Assembly: GCA_030682135.1 (NCBI GenBank)
Contig: JAUXQT010000008.1
Location: 1 to 64,000 of the forward strand
Direction: 5' to 3'
DNA: 64,000 bases
From: Nitrospirota bacterium
Lineage (GTDB): Bacteria > Nitrospirota > Nitrospiria > Nitrospirales > Nitrospiraceae
Shown piece after piece: positions 63,696 to 64,000 of this stretch (position 1 is its first letter; every line of letters starts with the position of its first letter). The translations under genes were made by a program, and so were the position numbers. The notes under the pieces were generated by a model. It was not told the DNA's origin and searched no databases. It saw only the letters and a list, made by a program, of their open reading frames with translations.

Positions 63696-64000
63696 GTGAG
63701 AAGAACGCCATGGGGAAAGTCGCGGCTCATTCTTGTGTTGGGCGGGGCGGCGTCCGGCAAGAGCCAGGTGGCACTCGACCTGGCAGGCCGGAAAGGGCCG
63801 AGGGCTTTTGTGGCGACGGGTCAGGCGTTGGATCGGGAGATGAATGTCCGGATCGAGCGGCATCGGTCCACGCGCCCGCCCGATTGGGAGACGGCGGAAG
63901 TGCCGACTGATCTCGCGCAATGGTTTATTGATAAAGGTGCAACTTATCAGCTAATTGTGCTTGACTGTCTCACGTTATGGTTGAGCAATATGAAGGGGCT
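63696..64000 (+). CDS. cobU: Adenosylcobinamide kinase / guanylyltransferase (5' part)
   Basis: The gene runs past the right edge; 101 residues are visible. They show the P-loop ILVLGGAASGKSQVAL, then FVATGQALDREMNVRIERHRSTRPPDWETAEVPTDLA and VLDCLTLWLSNM, the CobU/CobP signature. It phosphorylates adenosylcobinamide and adds GMP in nucleotide-loop assembly. GTG start at 63696 with GAGGGG upstream. It follows pduO by 17 bp, within which one arm of the GTGATCGGTGA repeat occurs. Confidence 0.92.
   Translation, partial: MRRTPWGKSRLILVLGGAASGKSQVALDLAGRKGPRAFVATGQALDREMNVRIERHRSTRPPDWETAEVPTDLAQWFIDKGATYQLIVLDCLTLWLSNMKG

Overview
The window is a dense, mostly plus-strand bacterial chromosome segment with intermediate-to-high GC. 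A TonB-dependent receptor, a Wza-type export lipoprotein and a Wzc-type kinase mark a Gram-negative cell envelope. The gene content and the tetrapyrrole gene order (cytochrome assembly/HemX, hemA, hemC, fused cobA-hemD, hemB) suggest a Nitrospira-like member of the Nitrospirota. That assignment is an inference from general familiarity, not from a database search.

Layout. (1) 1-9831: the 5' end of a divergent RsmI-like methylase, then a tightly packed run for heme/siroheme synthesis followed by flavin (ribF), tRNA-Ile lysidine (tilS) and purine salvage (hpt) genes. (2) 9935-16736: ftsH, folP, glmM and comEC. (3) 16994-42453: an exopolysaccharide or surface-glycan locus. It opens with a small ribbon-helix-helix protein and an HD-GYP protein, followed by Wza export, Wzc kinase, a Wzy/WaaL-like polymerase, a Wzx flippase, many glycosyltransferases and methyltransferases, an AsnB-type amidotransferase, a double-GT4 fusion and a membrane PHP protein. 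WbqC, PIG-L deacetylase, DegT aminotransferase and a WecA-like initiating transferase close it. Most genes overlap by a few bases, so translational coupling is likely. No exosortase was seen. (4) 42535-47770: an accessory junction with mazEF and higBA toxin-antitoxin modules, each with a readable promoter and palindrome, plus mtnA, ndk, a TPR/glycosidase-like lipoprotein and several inverted-repeat-bounded small elements. (5) 47771-54258: gcvH-lpd, a ComEA-like protein, tyrS, tRNA-Gly(CCC), small envelope proteins, rpmB, a SemiSWEET and a 475-aa protein of unknown function. (6) 54466-64000: a cobalamin module made of two B12 riboswitches, BtuFCD importer, BtuB receptor, cobyrinate diamide synthase, two unrelated adenosyltransferases (CobO, PduO), a cysteine-rich CWC protein, BluB and the start of CobU.

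The most interesting non-coding signals are two families of small repeats. One is a roughly 124-184 bp element bounded by terminal inverted repeats, with four copies between 39 and 48 kb; its central hairpin is kept by compensatory base changes. The other is a GTGATCRGTGAT-type inverted repeat that occupies the same peripheral position inside both cobalamin riboswitches and also lies free between two glycan genes.
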